A stretch of DNA of 30,742 nt from BQJD01 sp965652415 (GTDB lineage: Bacteria; Pseudomonadota; Gammaproteobacteria; Arenicellales; CAJQKF01), in assembly GCA_965652415.1 (NCBI GenBank), contig CBFGVH010000028.1, forward strand, positions 1 to 30,742, written 5' to 3'. The stretch's first letter is position 1. The number at the start of each line of letters is the position of its first letter. Positions 12,867-20,553 of this stretch are shown piece after piece. Under the pieces are notes generated by a model that was not told where the DNA came from, did not search any database, and worked only from the letters and a program-made list of their open reading frames with translations. The position numbers and the translations under genes are program-made.

Positions 12867-15374
12867 CTACGACTTCGACACGGCCTTGCCGGCGACCTTC
12901 TTCTTCGAGGACTTCTTCTTCGACACTTTCTTCTTCTTTGAAGTCTTCTTCCTGGCCGTCTTGTTCCGCGCTGGTTTCGTCCCACCGCTGCCGGCGGCCT
13001 TCCTGCGCACGGTATCCTCGGCGGAGGCTTCGCTGGCCGCCTTGCGCGTGGCGGTCTTTCGCGCGGCGACCTTGCGGCCGGCGCCACGACGCGGCCGCGC
13101 CGGCGCCTCGTCCAGCAGGCGGCGGCACTGTTCGGGCGTGAGCGACTTCGGATCGGTGTCCTTGGGCACCCGCGCGTTCTTCTCGCCGTCGGTGATGTAC
13201 GGCCCGTAGCGGCCGTTCAGCACCTGGATCTTCTCGTCGGTGAAATCGTGGATGACCCGATTGGCGTCGAAGGCCTTTTTTTCCGCAATCAGCTCCAGCG
13301 CGCGCTCCAGCGACACCGTGTGCGGATCGTCCGTCTTCAGGGAGACGAACTTGTTGCCGTAGCGGACGTAAGGTCCGAACCTGCCGATGTTGGCGGACAC
13401 CGCCTCTCCTTCCCCGGTTTCTCCGAGCCGGCGCGGCAGATCGAACAGCTTGAGCGCCTCGTCAAGGGTGACCTGGTCCATCTTCTGCCCGGGACGCAGG
13501 CCCGCGAAGCTCGGCTTCTCCTCGTCGTCGCGGCTGCCGATCTGCACGAATGGTCCGTAGCGCCCCATGCGCACGGTCACCGGCTTGCCGGACTTCGGGT
13601 CGGTGCCGAGTTCGCGCGCCTGCACCGCCTCGTCGCGGCTGACGGTCTCTTCCTTGTTGCGCACCAGCGGGTCGAACTTCGACCAGAATTCTTCCATCAC
13701 CGGGATCCAGTCCTTCTCGCCGCGAGAGACCTCGTCGAGTTCGTCCTCGAGCCTGGCGGTGAAGTCGTAGTCCACGTAGCGGCCGAAGTGCTCGGTCAGG
13801 AAGCGGTTGACCACCTTGCCGACGTCGGTGGGGTGAAAGCGCCGGTCGAGCAGCTCGACGTACTCGCGCTGCAGCAGCGTGGTGATGATGTTGGCGTAGG
13901 TCGAGGGCCGGCCGATGCCATAGGCCTCGAGAGACTTCACCAGGGTGGCCTCGGTATACCTGGGCGGCGGCTCGGTGAAGTGCTGCTCGGCCCGCATCTC
14001 CACCAGCGCGACCTTCTCGCCCTCGGCGAGCGGCGGCAGCTGGCTCTCGCCGTCGGAATCGTCGCCGTCGTCGCGCCCTTCCTGGTAGACGCGTATGAAA
14101 CCCGGAAAGGCGATGGTCGAGCCCGTGGCCCGAAACCGGCTCTCGGACGTCCCCGGGCCGAGGTCCACGGCCACCTGGTCGATAAGCGCATGGGCCATCT
14201 GCGAGGCGATGGCGCGCTTCCAGACGAGATCGTAGAGCCGGAACTGGTCGCCGTTGAGGTAGCGCCTGACCGCGTCGGGGTTGCGCTCGATGGACGTGGG
14301 GCGAATCGCCTCGTGGGCCTCCTGGGCGTTCTTCGACTGGTTCTTGAACACCCGCGGCGCCGGCGGCACGTAGTCGGCGCCGAAGCGCGCCCGAACGTAC
14401 TCGCGCATCTCGTCGACCGCTTCGCGCGACAGGACCACCGAGTCGGTACGCATGTAGGTGATCAACCCGACCGCGGTGCCGTCGATCTCGACGCCCTCGT
14501 AGAGCTGCTGGGCGACGCGCATGGTGCGCTGGGCGCTGAATCCGAGCTTGCGCGAGGCTTCCTGCTGCATTGTCGAGGTGATGAACGGGGGCGCCGGATT
14601 GCGCTTGCGCTGCTTGCGTTCGACGGACAGGACGTCGAGGCGGCCCCGCGCCATGCCTTCGAGATCGCCGCGGATCGATTCGGCGCCTTTCTCGTCGCCG
14701 ATATCGAACTGTTCGAGCTTCCTGCCCTGGTAGTGGGTCAGCCTGGCGGTGAAGGGCTTGCCGTCGGCGGCGAGGTCGGACTCGATGGTCCAGTACTCGC
14801 GGCGCATGAAGGCGTCGATCTCGTCCTCGCGCTCGCAGATCAGGCGCAGCGCCGGGCTCTGTACCCGCCCCGCCGACAGTCCGCGGCGCACCTTCTTCCA
14901 CAGCAGCGGCGAGAGGTTGAAGCCGACCAGGTAGTCGAGGGCGCGCCGCGCCTGCTGGGCGTTGACCAGCGGCGTCGACAGCTCGCGCGGATGCGCCACG
15001 GCCTCGGCGATGGCACGCCGGGTGATCTCGTGAAACACGACGCGATGCACCGGCTTTCCGTCGAGCACGCCGCGCTCGCGCAGGATCTCGTAGAGGTGCC
15101 AGGAGATCGCCTCGCCCTCGCGGTCCGGGTCCGTGGCCAGGTACAGGGCGTCGGCCCGGCGCGCCTCGCGGGCGATGGCGTCTACGTGCTTCTTGTTGCG
15201 CTCGACCAGCGTGTAATGCATCTGGAAGCCCTTGTCGGGCTCGACCGCGCCGCTCTTCGGCAACAGGTCGCGCACGTGCCCGTAGGACGCCAGCGCCTTG
15301 AACTCGCTGCCGAGGTACTTGGCGAGGGTGCGCGCCTTGGCCGGCGACTCGACGATGATGAGGTTCGAGGTCAT
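12867..15374 (-). CDS. topA: DNA topoisomerase I
   Basis: This 835-residue type IA topoisomerase relaxes negatively supercoiled DNA. The TOPRIM domain starts at LIIVESPAKARTLAKYLG and has the acidic triad segment TDPDREGE (81-88). The gate domains follow, with GLSAGRVQSPALRLICERE (165-183) and the nicking tyrosine in GLITYMRTDSV (Y307). The C-terminal half carries three glycine-rich repeats (MGRYGPFVQIG, IGRFGPYVRYG, NGRYGPYITDG) instead of Cys4 zinc ribbons; no CxxC motif is visible. The last ~70 residues are a basic tail of Lys/Ala/Thr/Ser, which explains the CTT-rich bases at 12885-12960. The start gives a standard N-terminus; only a weak GAG precedes it. Confidence 0.97.
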   Translation of the reverse strand: MTSNLIIVESPAKARTLAKYLGSEFKALASYGHVRDLLPKSGAVEPDKGFQMHYTLVERNKKHVDAIAREARRADALYLATDPDREGEAISWHLYEILRERGVLDGKPVHRVVFHEITRRAIAEAVAHPRELSTPLVNAQQARRALDYLVGFNLSPLLWKKVRRGLSAGRVQSPALRLICEREDEIDAFMRREYWTIESDLAADGKPFTARLTHYQGRKLEQFDIGDEKGAESIRGDLEGMARGRLDVLSVERKQRKRNPAPPFITSTMQQEASRKLGFSAQRTMRVAQQLYEGVEIDGTAVGLITYMRTDSVVLSREAVDEMREYVRARFGADYVPPAPRVFKNQSKNAQEAHEAIRPTSIERNPDAVRRYLNGDQFRLYDLVWKRAIASQMAHALIDQVAVDLGPGTSESRFRATGSTIAFPGFIRVYQEGRDDGDDSDGESQLPPLAEGEKVALVEMRAEQHFTEPPPRYTEATLVKSLEAYGIGRPSTYANIITTLLQREYVELLDRRFHPTDVGKVVNRFLTEHFGRYVDYDFTARLEDELDEVSRGEKDWIPVMEEFWSKFDPLVRNKEETVSRDEAVQARELGTDPKSGKPVTVRMGRYGPFVQIGSRDDEEKPSFAGLRPGQKMDQVTLDEALKLFDLPRRLGETGEGEAVSANIGRFGPYVRYGNKFVSLKTDDPHTVSLERALELIAEKKAFDANRVIHDFTDEKIQVLNGRYGPYITDGEKNARVPKDTDPKSLTPEQCRRLLDEAPARPRRGAGRKVAARKTATRKAASEASAEDTVRRKAAGSGGTKPARNKTARKKTSKKKKVSKKKSSKKKVAGKAVSKS

Positions 15375-15440
15375 GTGCTCAGCGGACCCGGTCCAACACC
15401 GCGCCGCCGCCGGCGCGCGCCAGGGGTGATGTCGGCGCCA

Positions 15441-15923
15441 TCAGTGAAACACGGGCCTGACGCCCTCGAACATCAGGTCCTCGACCCAGGCGTAGTCCTC
15501 GGGGCGGTCCGAGCGGTTGCTGAGCACCATCATGATGACCCACTTGACGTGGTCGCTCTCCAGTTCGTGGGTGTCCAGCGCCAGCAGCCGGTCGATGACC
15601 ATTTCACGTTCATTGGGGGTGAGCACGCCGCCGTTGACCAGGTTCAGCAGCAGGGCGCGGGAGCCGGCGTCGATGCGGTCCTGTTCGTGGGGGCTGAAGT
15701 GACGCACCGCGGTGGCCGCGCCGCCCGAGATCACCGCCTCGCCCTGGTCGCACAGCTCCGCGAGGTGCTCCAGCCAGTCGAAGGCGCGGGTGATGTCGTG
15801 GTCCCCGAAACCCGCCTGTGCCAGCTCGCGCGCCAGCGTTTCCTGGTCGCTCTGATAGTCCGCGTCCTCGATCATGTAGTTTTCGAAGAGGTAGATCAGA
15901 ACGTCCAGAATATTCTCTTTCAT
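15441..15923 (-). CDS. smg: Smg / DUF494 family protein
   Basis: A 160-residue protein of the Smg (DUF494) family, which is commonly linked to dprA and def-fmt in Gamma- and Betaproteobacteria; its function is not established. It starts MKENILDVLIYLFENYM and ends LMFEGVRPVFH, as is usual. The rest is helical and acidic, with no membrane segment or catalytic motif that I can identify. The frame is open to 15992, but the family start is the ATG at 15923. No Shine-Dalgarno sequence precedes it; instead the 15 upstream bases contain CTCCTCC. It lies between dprA (90 bases upstream) and topA (66 bases downstream), on the same strand. Confidence 0.92.
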   Translation of the reverse strand: MKENILDVLIYLFENYMIEDADYQSDQETLARELAQAGFGDHDITRAFDWLEHLAELCDQGEAVISGGAATAVRHFSPHEQDRIDAGSRALLLNLVNGGVLTPNEREMVIDRLLALDTHELESDHVKWVIMMVLSNRSDRPEDYAWVEDLMFEGVRPVFH

Positions 15924-16013
15924 GGTCAATGGAGGAGTCGATCCTGTCGTCGTTGCAGGTGGATTGACGGGCGCGGCGACGGCTCCGCGCACCCGCGTCG
16001 CCCGTCCACGATA

Positions 16014-17120
16014 TCACGCCTTGCGCTCGGACCGGCTGAAAAACCCGGCACTCTTGCACACCAGACCGCGCAATTCAAGCTCCAGCAGGGCCGCGGACAC
16101 CGTCTCGGCGGCCAGCTTCGTACGGCACACGACCACGTCGAATTCGGTGGGCGCGAAATCGACTGCCTCCAGCACCCGTGCCGCCTCGCGATGCGCCTGG
16201 GGTACGTGCCGCGCTGCCTGCTGCGGAGGCGGCACCTCCGGTGCGTCCAGCGGCAGGGGACACGACAGCGCCAGTTCATCGACGATGTCGTCCACCTGCT
16301 CCACGAGCTTCGCGCCCTGGCGAATGAGCTGGTGGCAGCCGCGCGCGGCGGGGTTGTGGATCGACCCCGGGATCGCGAACACCTCCCGATCCTGCTCCAG
16401 CGCACAGCGGGCGGTGATCAGGCTGCCGCTGGCGCGCGCCGCCTCCACGACCAGCGTGCCCAGGCTCAGGCCGCTGATGATGCGGTTGCGGCGGGGAAAA
16501 TGGTGGGGCCTCGGCGGTTCGCCGGGAGCGAACTCGGTGACGATGGCACCGCCGCCGGCCACGATCTCGTCGGCCAGGGGGCCGTGCCGGGCCGGGTAGA
16601 CCCGGTCCGCCCCGGTGGCAGCCACGGCCACCGTGCGCCCCGCTGCATCGAGACAGCCTCGGTGGGCCGCGCCGTCGATGCCGCGTGCCAGCCCGCTGGT
16701 GATCACCAGCCCGATCCGGGCAAGGGAGCGGGCGAAGTCGCGCGCCGTTTCCAGTCCCGAGTGGGTGGCGTTGCGGCTGCCCACCACGGCCAACTGGGGC
16801 GCGGAGAGGACGTCCAGGCAGCCGCGAACGAACAGGACCAGCGGGGGCCTTGCGATCTCCCGCAGCCGGACCGGGTAGGCGGGGCAGGCGATCGTCACGA
16901 CCTGCGCCCCCGCTCGGGCGAGCCGATCGAGGTCCGCCCTGGCCCGGCGTGCGAGATCGGGGTCGGCAAATCGACGCCGCTCCTCCCCCGTCATGGCGTC
17001 ATCGAGCGCGGCATCATCGCCGACCGCCAACGGCGCGGCGAGTTCCAGCTTGCGCGCCAGGGGCATATCGAGGCGCACCAGGCGCAGCCAGGGGTTCGCG
17101 CAAGAATCGGGCCTTCTCAA
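16014..17120 (-). CDS. dprA: DNA-processing protein DprA
   Basis: DprA binds incoming single-stranded DNA and loads RecA during natural transformation. The 368-residue protein has an N-terminal region (1-75), then the Rossmann-like domain with LAVVGSRNATHSGLETARDF, ITSGLARGIDGAAHRGCLDA, TGADRVYPARH, FPRRNRIISGLSLGTLVVEA and SGSLITARCALEQDREVFAIPGS. A C-terminal winged helix (about 300-355) follows. The start is a TTG at 17120, supported by GGGAGGA five bases before it on the minus strand; the first in-frame ATG (18 codons later) would remove conserved N-terminal residues. The lysM gene ends 27 bases upstream. The presence of dprA alone does not prove competence. Confidence 0.94.
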   Translation of the reverse strand: MRRPDSCANPWLRLVRLDMPLARKLELAAPLAVGDDAALDDAMTGEERRRFADPDLARRARADLDRLARAGAQVVTIACPAYPVRLREIARPPLVLFVRGCLDVLSAPQLAVVGSRNATHSGLETARDFARSLARIGLVITSGLARGIDGAAHRGCLDAAGRTVAVAATGADRVYPARHGPLADEIVAGGGAIVTEFAPGEPPRPHHFPRRNRIISGLSLGTLVVEAARASGSLITARCALEQDREVFAIPGSIHNPAARGCHQLIRQGAKLVEQVDDIVDELALSCPLPLDAPEVPPPQQAARHVPQAHREAARVLEAVDFAPTEFDVVVCRTKLAAETVSAALLELELRGLVCKSAGFFSRSERKA

Positions 17121-17147
17121 GGACGTCCTCCCTGACGTCGGGCTTTG

Positions 17148-18188
17148 TCAGCGCAGTGGACTGACCAGCGAATCGTTGATGTGGATGGCCCGGCTGGCGC
17201 TCATCACCAGGGCGTAGCTGACCCGGTCAAAGGCCCGGAACACCATGAGCAGGCCGGAGTCCTCCTCGGGCAGTTCGATCAGATCGCGCGTCACCGGATC
17301 CTGCACCGGCTCCTTGCGGTCGCGGATCCGCAGCACGTGCCCCTCCTCGATGCCGTTTGCGCGGCCCAGGGATATCACCACGATGCTGTACGGTCCGATC
17401 TCGCTGACGCCCCTGGGCGCCTTGATGATATAGCCGAGCACGTCGCCGTCCGGGGCGCGCGGGTGAAAGTAGGGCTGGACGATCTCCTCCTCGTCGACCG
17501 GCAGCAGGCGATCACTCGGGGCGATTTCCTCGACGGATTTGGTGATGAGGAGCTTCGAGGTCTCGTCGGCGCGCACCATGCGCGCGTCCCCGAGATAGAC
17601 CGCCTCGGTGCCGAGGTACTCGCGGGTGACGGGGTGGAACAGGTCGTCGCCCGGCCGGAACACCTGGTACAGCGCCGTGTACGGCTGGGAGATCCGGCGC
17701 GCGTAGAATTCGGCGGGGGTGCCGAGCACGATGTTTCCCTCGACGCCGACCACCACGTAGCCGAGATCCTCCATCACGCCGCGGTCGACCACCAGCGGCA
17801 CCGTCAGAAAAGGCTGGATCACGCCCGGCGGGATGGTGGTGATGGCGTCATCCACCGCCTCCTCGCGAATCCTGGGCTCGAGCTTCTCGACTGCGAGGTT
17901 CTCCCGCCTGAGGACCTTCAGCGCCGGCTGCCCGTCGATGCTGGTGAGCAGCAGCACGTCGCCGGGATAGATGAGGTGAGGATTGTCGATGAACGGGTTG
18001 GCGTGCCAGATTTCGGGCCAGCGCCACGGATCCTCAAGGAACCGCGAGGCGATGCCCCACAGGGTATCGCCGCTCTGCACAACGTAGCGCTGGGGATGAC
18101 CCGCCTTGAGGTCCAATTCGTCCGCGGCGAGCGGTCCGGCGGCGAACGCGGCGAGCGCCAGGGCCGTGAACAGGGCTCGGAGATTCAT
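17148..18188 (-). CDS. exported LysM-domain protein
   Basis: A 346-residue protein with a Sec signal peptide (MNLRALFTALALAAFAAGPLAADE, cleavage near residue 22). One LysM domain follows (about 34-82: RYVVQSGDTLWGIASRFLED ... NPHLIYPGDVLLL), predicted to bind peptidoglycan. The rest, about 250 residues, is mainly beta with repeated short-turn pieces and has no enzymatic motif that I can see. This architecture is the one usually found upstream of dprA in Gammaproteobacteria. It is likely periplasmic and associated with the wall. It is the first gene of a six-gene codirectional run (lysM-dprA-smg-topA-queF-Nudix) and diverges from def across 160 bases. Confidence 0.92.
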   Translation of the reverse strand: MNLRALFTALALAAFAAGPLAADELDLKAGHPQRYVVQSGDTLWGIASRFLEDPWRWPEIWHANPFIDNPHLIYPGDVLLLTSIDGQPALKVLRRENLAVEKLEPRIREEAVDDAITTIPPGVIQPFLTVPLVVDRGVMEDLGYVVVGVEGNIVLGTPAEFYARRISQPYTALYQVFRPGDDLFHPVTREYLGTEAVYLGDARMVRADETSKLLITKSVEEIAPSDRLLPVDEEEIVQPYFHPRAPDGDVLGYIIKAPRGVSEIGPYSIVVISLGRANGIEEGHVLRIRDRKEPVQDPVTRDLIELPEEDSGLLMVFRAFDRVSYALVMSASRAIHINDSLVSPLR

Positions 18189-18278
18189 CGATGACTATCC
18201 GTTGGTCACGAAAAGCGGCTTGATTTTAGCAGCTTGCAGCATCATTAAGGGATCGACCGGCAGACGGCGCGAATTCGC

Positions 18279-18284
18279 TATAAT
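18279..18284 (+). promoter_or_regulatory. -10 box of the def-fmt promoter
   Basis: A perfect TATAAT followed by CG, 64 bases before the def ATG in the lysM/def divergent gap. No good -35 stands at the usual distance (TCGACC at 18253-18258 is 20 bases away). The motif context equals that before bamD and the DUF4390 gene. Confidence 0.55.
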
Positions 18285-18348
18285 CGCCGCTGGCGACATC
18301 GTGTCCCGGCGCCGCGGAACCTCAACCGACGCCCGTTGCGGCTGAATC

Positions 18349-18882
18349 ATGGCACTGCTCGACATTCTTGTATACCCCGACCCGAGGCTGCGCCTGAAAG
18401 CGCGCGAGGTGACCCGCTTCGACGACGAACTGGCGCGCTTCGCCGCCGACATGGCCGAGACGATGTACCACGCACCGGGGATCGGCCTCGCCGCCATCCA
18501 GGTCAGCGACACCCGGCGGGTGATCGTGGTCGACGTCTCCGAGGAGCGCGATAACCTCATGACCCTCGTCAACCCGGAGGTGGTCGCGAAGAGCGGCGAG
18601 CAGGAGTACGAAGAAGGCTGCCTGTCGGTGCCGGGTGTGTACGCGCCCGTCACCCGCGCCGAGTCCATCCGCGTGCGCGCGCGCGACGTGCGAGGCGAGC
18701 CGCTCGAGTTCGACGCCGACGGCCTGCTCGCCGTGTGTATCCAGCACGAGATCGATCATCTCGACGGCAAGGTGTTCGTCGACTACCTCTCGCGCCTGAA
18801 ACAGATCCGGATCCGCAAGCGGCTCGTCAAGGAACACGACGGCCAGAGCGCTACTCCCCGCGCCGCCCAGGGCGTACTGTGA
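18349..18882 (+). CDS. def: peptide deformylase
   Basis: Def removes the formyl group from the N-terminal methionine of nascent proteins. All three signature motifs are present in the 177 residues: GIGLAAIQ (44-51), EGCLS with metal ligand C91, and QHEIDH with ligands H133 and H137 and catalytic E134. Length is normal (the E. coli enzyme is 169). The ATG at 18349 gives MALLDILVYPDPRLR, a canonical start. The stop overlaps the GTG of fmt by four bases, so deformylase and formyltransferase are coupled. Confidence 0.97.
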   Translation: MALLDILVYPDPRLRLKAREVTRFDDELARFAADMAETMYHAPGIGLAAIQVSDTRRVIVVDVSEERDNLMTLVNPEVVAKSGEQEYEEGCLSVPGVYAPVTRAESIRVRARDVRGEPLEFDADGLLAVCIQHEIDHLDGKVFVDYLSRLKQIRIRKRLVKEHDGQSATPRAAQGVL

Positions 18883-19823
18883 CCCGTGCGCGGGTCGTCT
18901 TTGCCGGCACAGGCGATTTTTCCGTTCCCTCGCTCGACGCGCTGACCGGCCTCGAGGCCGATCTCCTTGCCGTCTACTGCCCGCCCGACCGTCCCGCAGG
19001 CCGCGGCCGCAAACTGCGCCCGTGCGCCGTCAAGGAGCGCGCCGCGGCACTCGGCCTCGAGGTGCGCCAGCCGTCGAGCCTGAAAGGGCCGCAGGCCGCC
19101 GCCGAATTCGAGGCGCTCGAGGCGGACCTGATGGTCGTGGTCGCCTACGGCCTCGTTCTGCCGCCCGCCATTCTCGCCGCGCCCCGGCTGGGCTGCGTCA
19201 ACGTCCATGCTTCGCTCCTGCCCCGCTGGCGCGGCGCTGCGCCGATCCAGCGCGCCATCGAGGCGGGCGACGCCGAAACGGGCGTCACCCTTATGCAGAT
19301 GGATGCCGGCCTCGATACGGGAGCGGTGCTGGCTCGCGACGCGACGGCGATCGGGCCGCGCGATACGGCCGGCACGCTGCACGAGCGGCTCTCCCATCTC
19401 GGCGCCGACCTTTTGTCGCGCCGCTTCGAGGACATGGTCTCCGGTGCGCTGGAGGCCGTGCCCCAGGACGAGTCGATCGCGACCTACGCCCGCAAGATCG
19501 GGCGCGAGGAGGGGCTTGTCGACTGGTCGGGCGAGGCGTCCGTGCTCGAACGACGGGTACGGGCGTTCAACCCGTGGCCGCTTTGCTACACCGGTGCGCC
19601 GGGCGGTGGTGAACTCAAGATCCTCGAAGCCGCCTGGCGCGACGAAGATGCCGGCGCCGCCCCCGGTACCGTGCTGCGCTGCGCGCCGGGCGGCATCGAC
19701 GTCGCCTGCGGCCGCGGCGTGCTGACCCTGCTGGTGGTGCAGCGATCCGGCGCCCGTGCCATGCCGGTCGCCGATTTCCTCAACGGCGCCTCGCTGGCGG
19801 CCGGCGACGTACTGTCCGCCTGA
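18879..19823 (+). CDS. fmt: methionyl-tRNA formyltransferase
   Basis: Fmt formylates Met-tRNA(fMet) with 10-formyl-tetrahydrofolate to start translation. The 314-residue protein has the N-terminal formyltransferase domain with N108 and H110 in GCVNVHASLLPRWRGAAPI and D146 in MDAGLDTGAV. The C-terminal OB-like domain follows (RAFNPWPLCYT onward). The start is the GTG at 18879, overlapping the def stop, and gives MTRARVVFAGTGDFSVPSLD, a standard N-terminus. In many relatives rsmB follows fmt directly; here 136 non-coding bases and the DUF4390 gene come next. Confidence 0.97.
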   Translation: MTRARVVFAGTGDFSVPSLDALTGLEADLLAVYCPPDRPAGRGRKLRPCAVKERAAALGLEVRQPSSLKGPQAAAEFEALEADLMVVVAYGLVLPPAILAAPRLGCVNVHASLLPRWRGAAPIQRAIEAGDAETGVTLMQMDAGLDTGAVLARDATAIGPRDTAGTLHERLSHLGADLLSRRFEDMVSGALEAVPQDESIATYARKIGREEGLVDWSGEASVLERRVRAFNPWPLCYTGAPGGGELKILEAAWRDEDAGAAPGTVLRCAPGGIDVACGRGVLTLLVVQRSGARAMPVADFLNGASLAAGDVLSA

Positions 19824-19893
19824 GCGGCTTCCCGGCGGCGCGATTGGCGCCGCGACCGCCCCGGGGAATGTCACGCCCGCGCGGCGAATCTCC

Positions 19894-19899
19894 TATAAT
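19894..19899 (+). promoter_or_regulatory. -10 box upstream of the DUF4390-ntrYX unit
   Basis: A perfect TATAAT followed by CG lies in the 136-base gap between fmt and the DUF4390 gene, about 61 bases before the preferred start. The -35 region is poor. It would let the ntrYX-trkAH block be transcribed separately from def-fmt. Confidence 0.5.
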
Positions 19900-19959
19900 C
19901 GGCCCATTGCCCCCGCCTGCATTCCTTCAGACACCGCCCGAGAAGCGCCGAGCAACCCC

Positions 19960-20553
19960 TTGAAATACGTTCACCGCAAAGGCACCAGCAAACGATCCGG
20001 CCCGAATCGAGCCCGAGGGATGCTGGCCGCGGTGGTGCTGGCCTTGCCGCTGGCCTCGGCGGCCGACTTCTCCGTGGTTTCCGGCCAGACGTCCATCGTC
20101 ACGGACGCCATCGTCACGGAGGCGCAACTCGATCTCACGCTGAGCGACGCCGTCGTCGACGCCATCGACAAGGGGATCGAGATCCGCATCGTGGCCGAGC
20201 TGCGGCTGATCCGGGTACGGCCCTGGATCTGGGACGAGATCATCGGCGAATGGCGCACGGGATTTCGGCTCAAGTACCACGACCTGTCCTCGACCTACGT
20301 CCTCGTCGACGAGCGCACGGGGGAACTGGAGCCCTTCTCCACGATCCGCGACGCGATGGACTCGCTGGCCGAGCTCACTATCACCCTGCCGGTGGTCACC
20401 GACACTTTGCCGCAGACCCGTCACGGCTACCGGGCGTCGCTTCGCATCGACATCGACCGTGACGAACTGCCGCCGCCGTTGAAACTGGTCACCGAGATCT
20501 CGCCCGAGTGGAAACTCGGCAGCCGCTGGACCGAATGGGCGGTCGCAGAGTAA
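19960..20553 (+). CDS. DUF4390 family exported protein
   Basis: A protein of about 197 residues of the DUF4390 family, found next to ntrYX in many Gamma- and Betaproteobacteria; its function is unknown. After a basic N-region it has a hydrophobic stretch (MLAAVVLALPLASAADFSVV) ending in a likely cleavage site. A beta-rich domain follows, with LRLIRVRPWIWDEIIGEWR, FRLKYHDLSSTYVLVDERTG and a final SPEWKLGSRWTEW. The start is uncertain: TTG at 19960 (long basic N-region) or ATG at 20020 (short signal peptide, GAGGG directly before it). The frame remains open upstream into fmt, without meaning. Its 3' end overlaps ntrY by 19 bases, which suggests coupling. It is probably periplasmic. Confidence 0.82.
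   Translation: MKYVHRKGTSKRSGPNRARGMLAAVVLALPLASAADFSVVSGQTSIVTDAIVTEAQLDLTLSDAVVDAIDKGIEIRIVAELRLIRVRPWIWDEIIGEWRTGFRLKYHDLSSTYVLVDERTGELEPFSTIRDAMDSLAELTITLPVVTDTLPQTRHGYRASLRIDIDRDELPPPLKLVTEISPEWKLGSRWTEWAVAE

Noticed and set aside
12885..12960. CTTCTT-rich tract, considered as a microsatellite or phase-variable repeat
   Set aside because: The units are irregular and in frame, and they encode the lysine-rich tail of TopA.
13248..17135. Plus-strand open frame of 1295 codons
   Set aside because: It lies opposite topA, smg and dprA, has the His/Arg/Val/Asp-rich composition of antisense frames in GC-rich DNA, and no recognisable domain.
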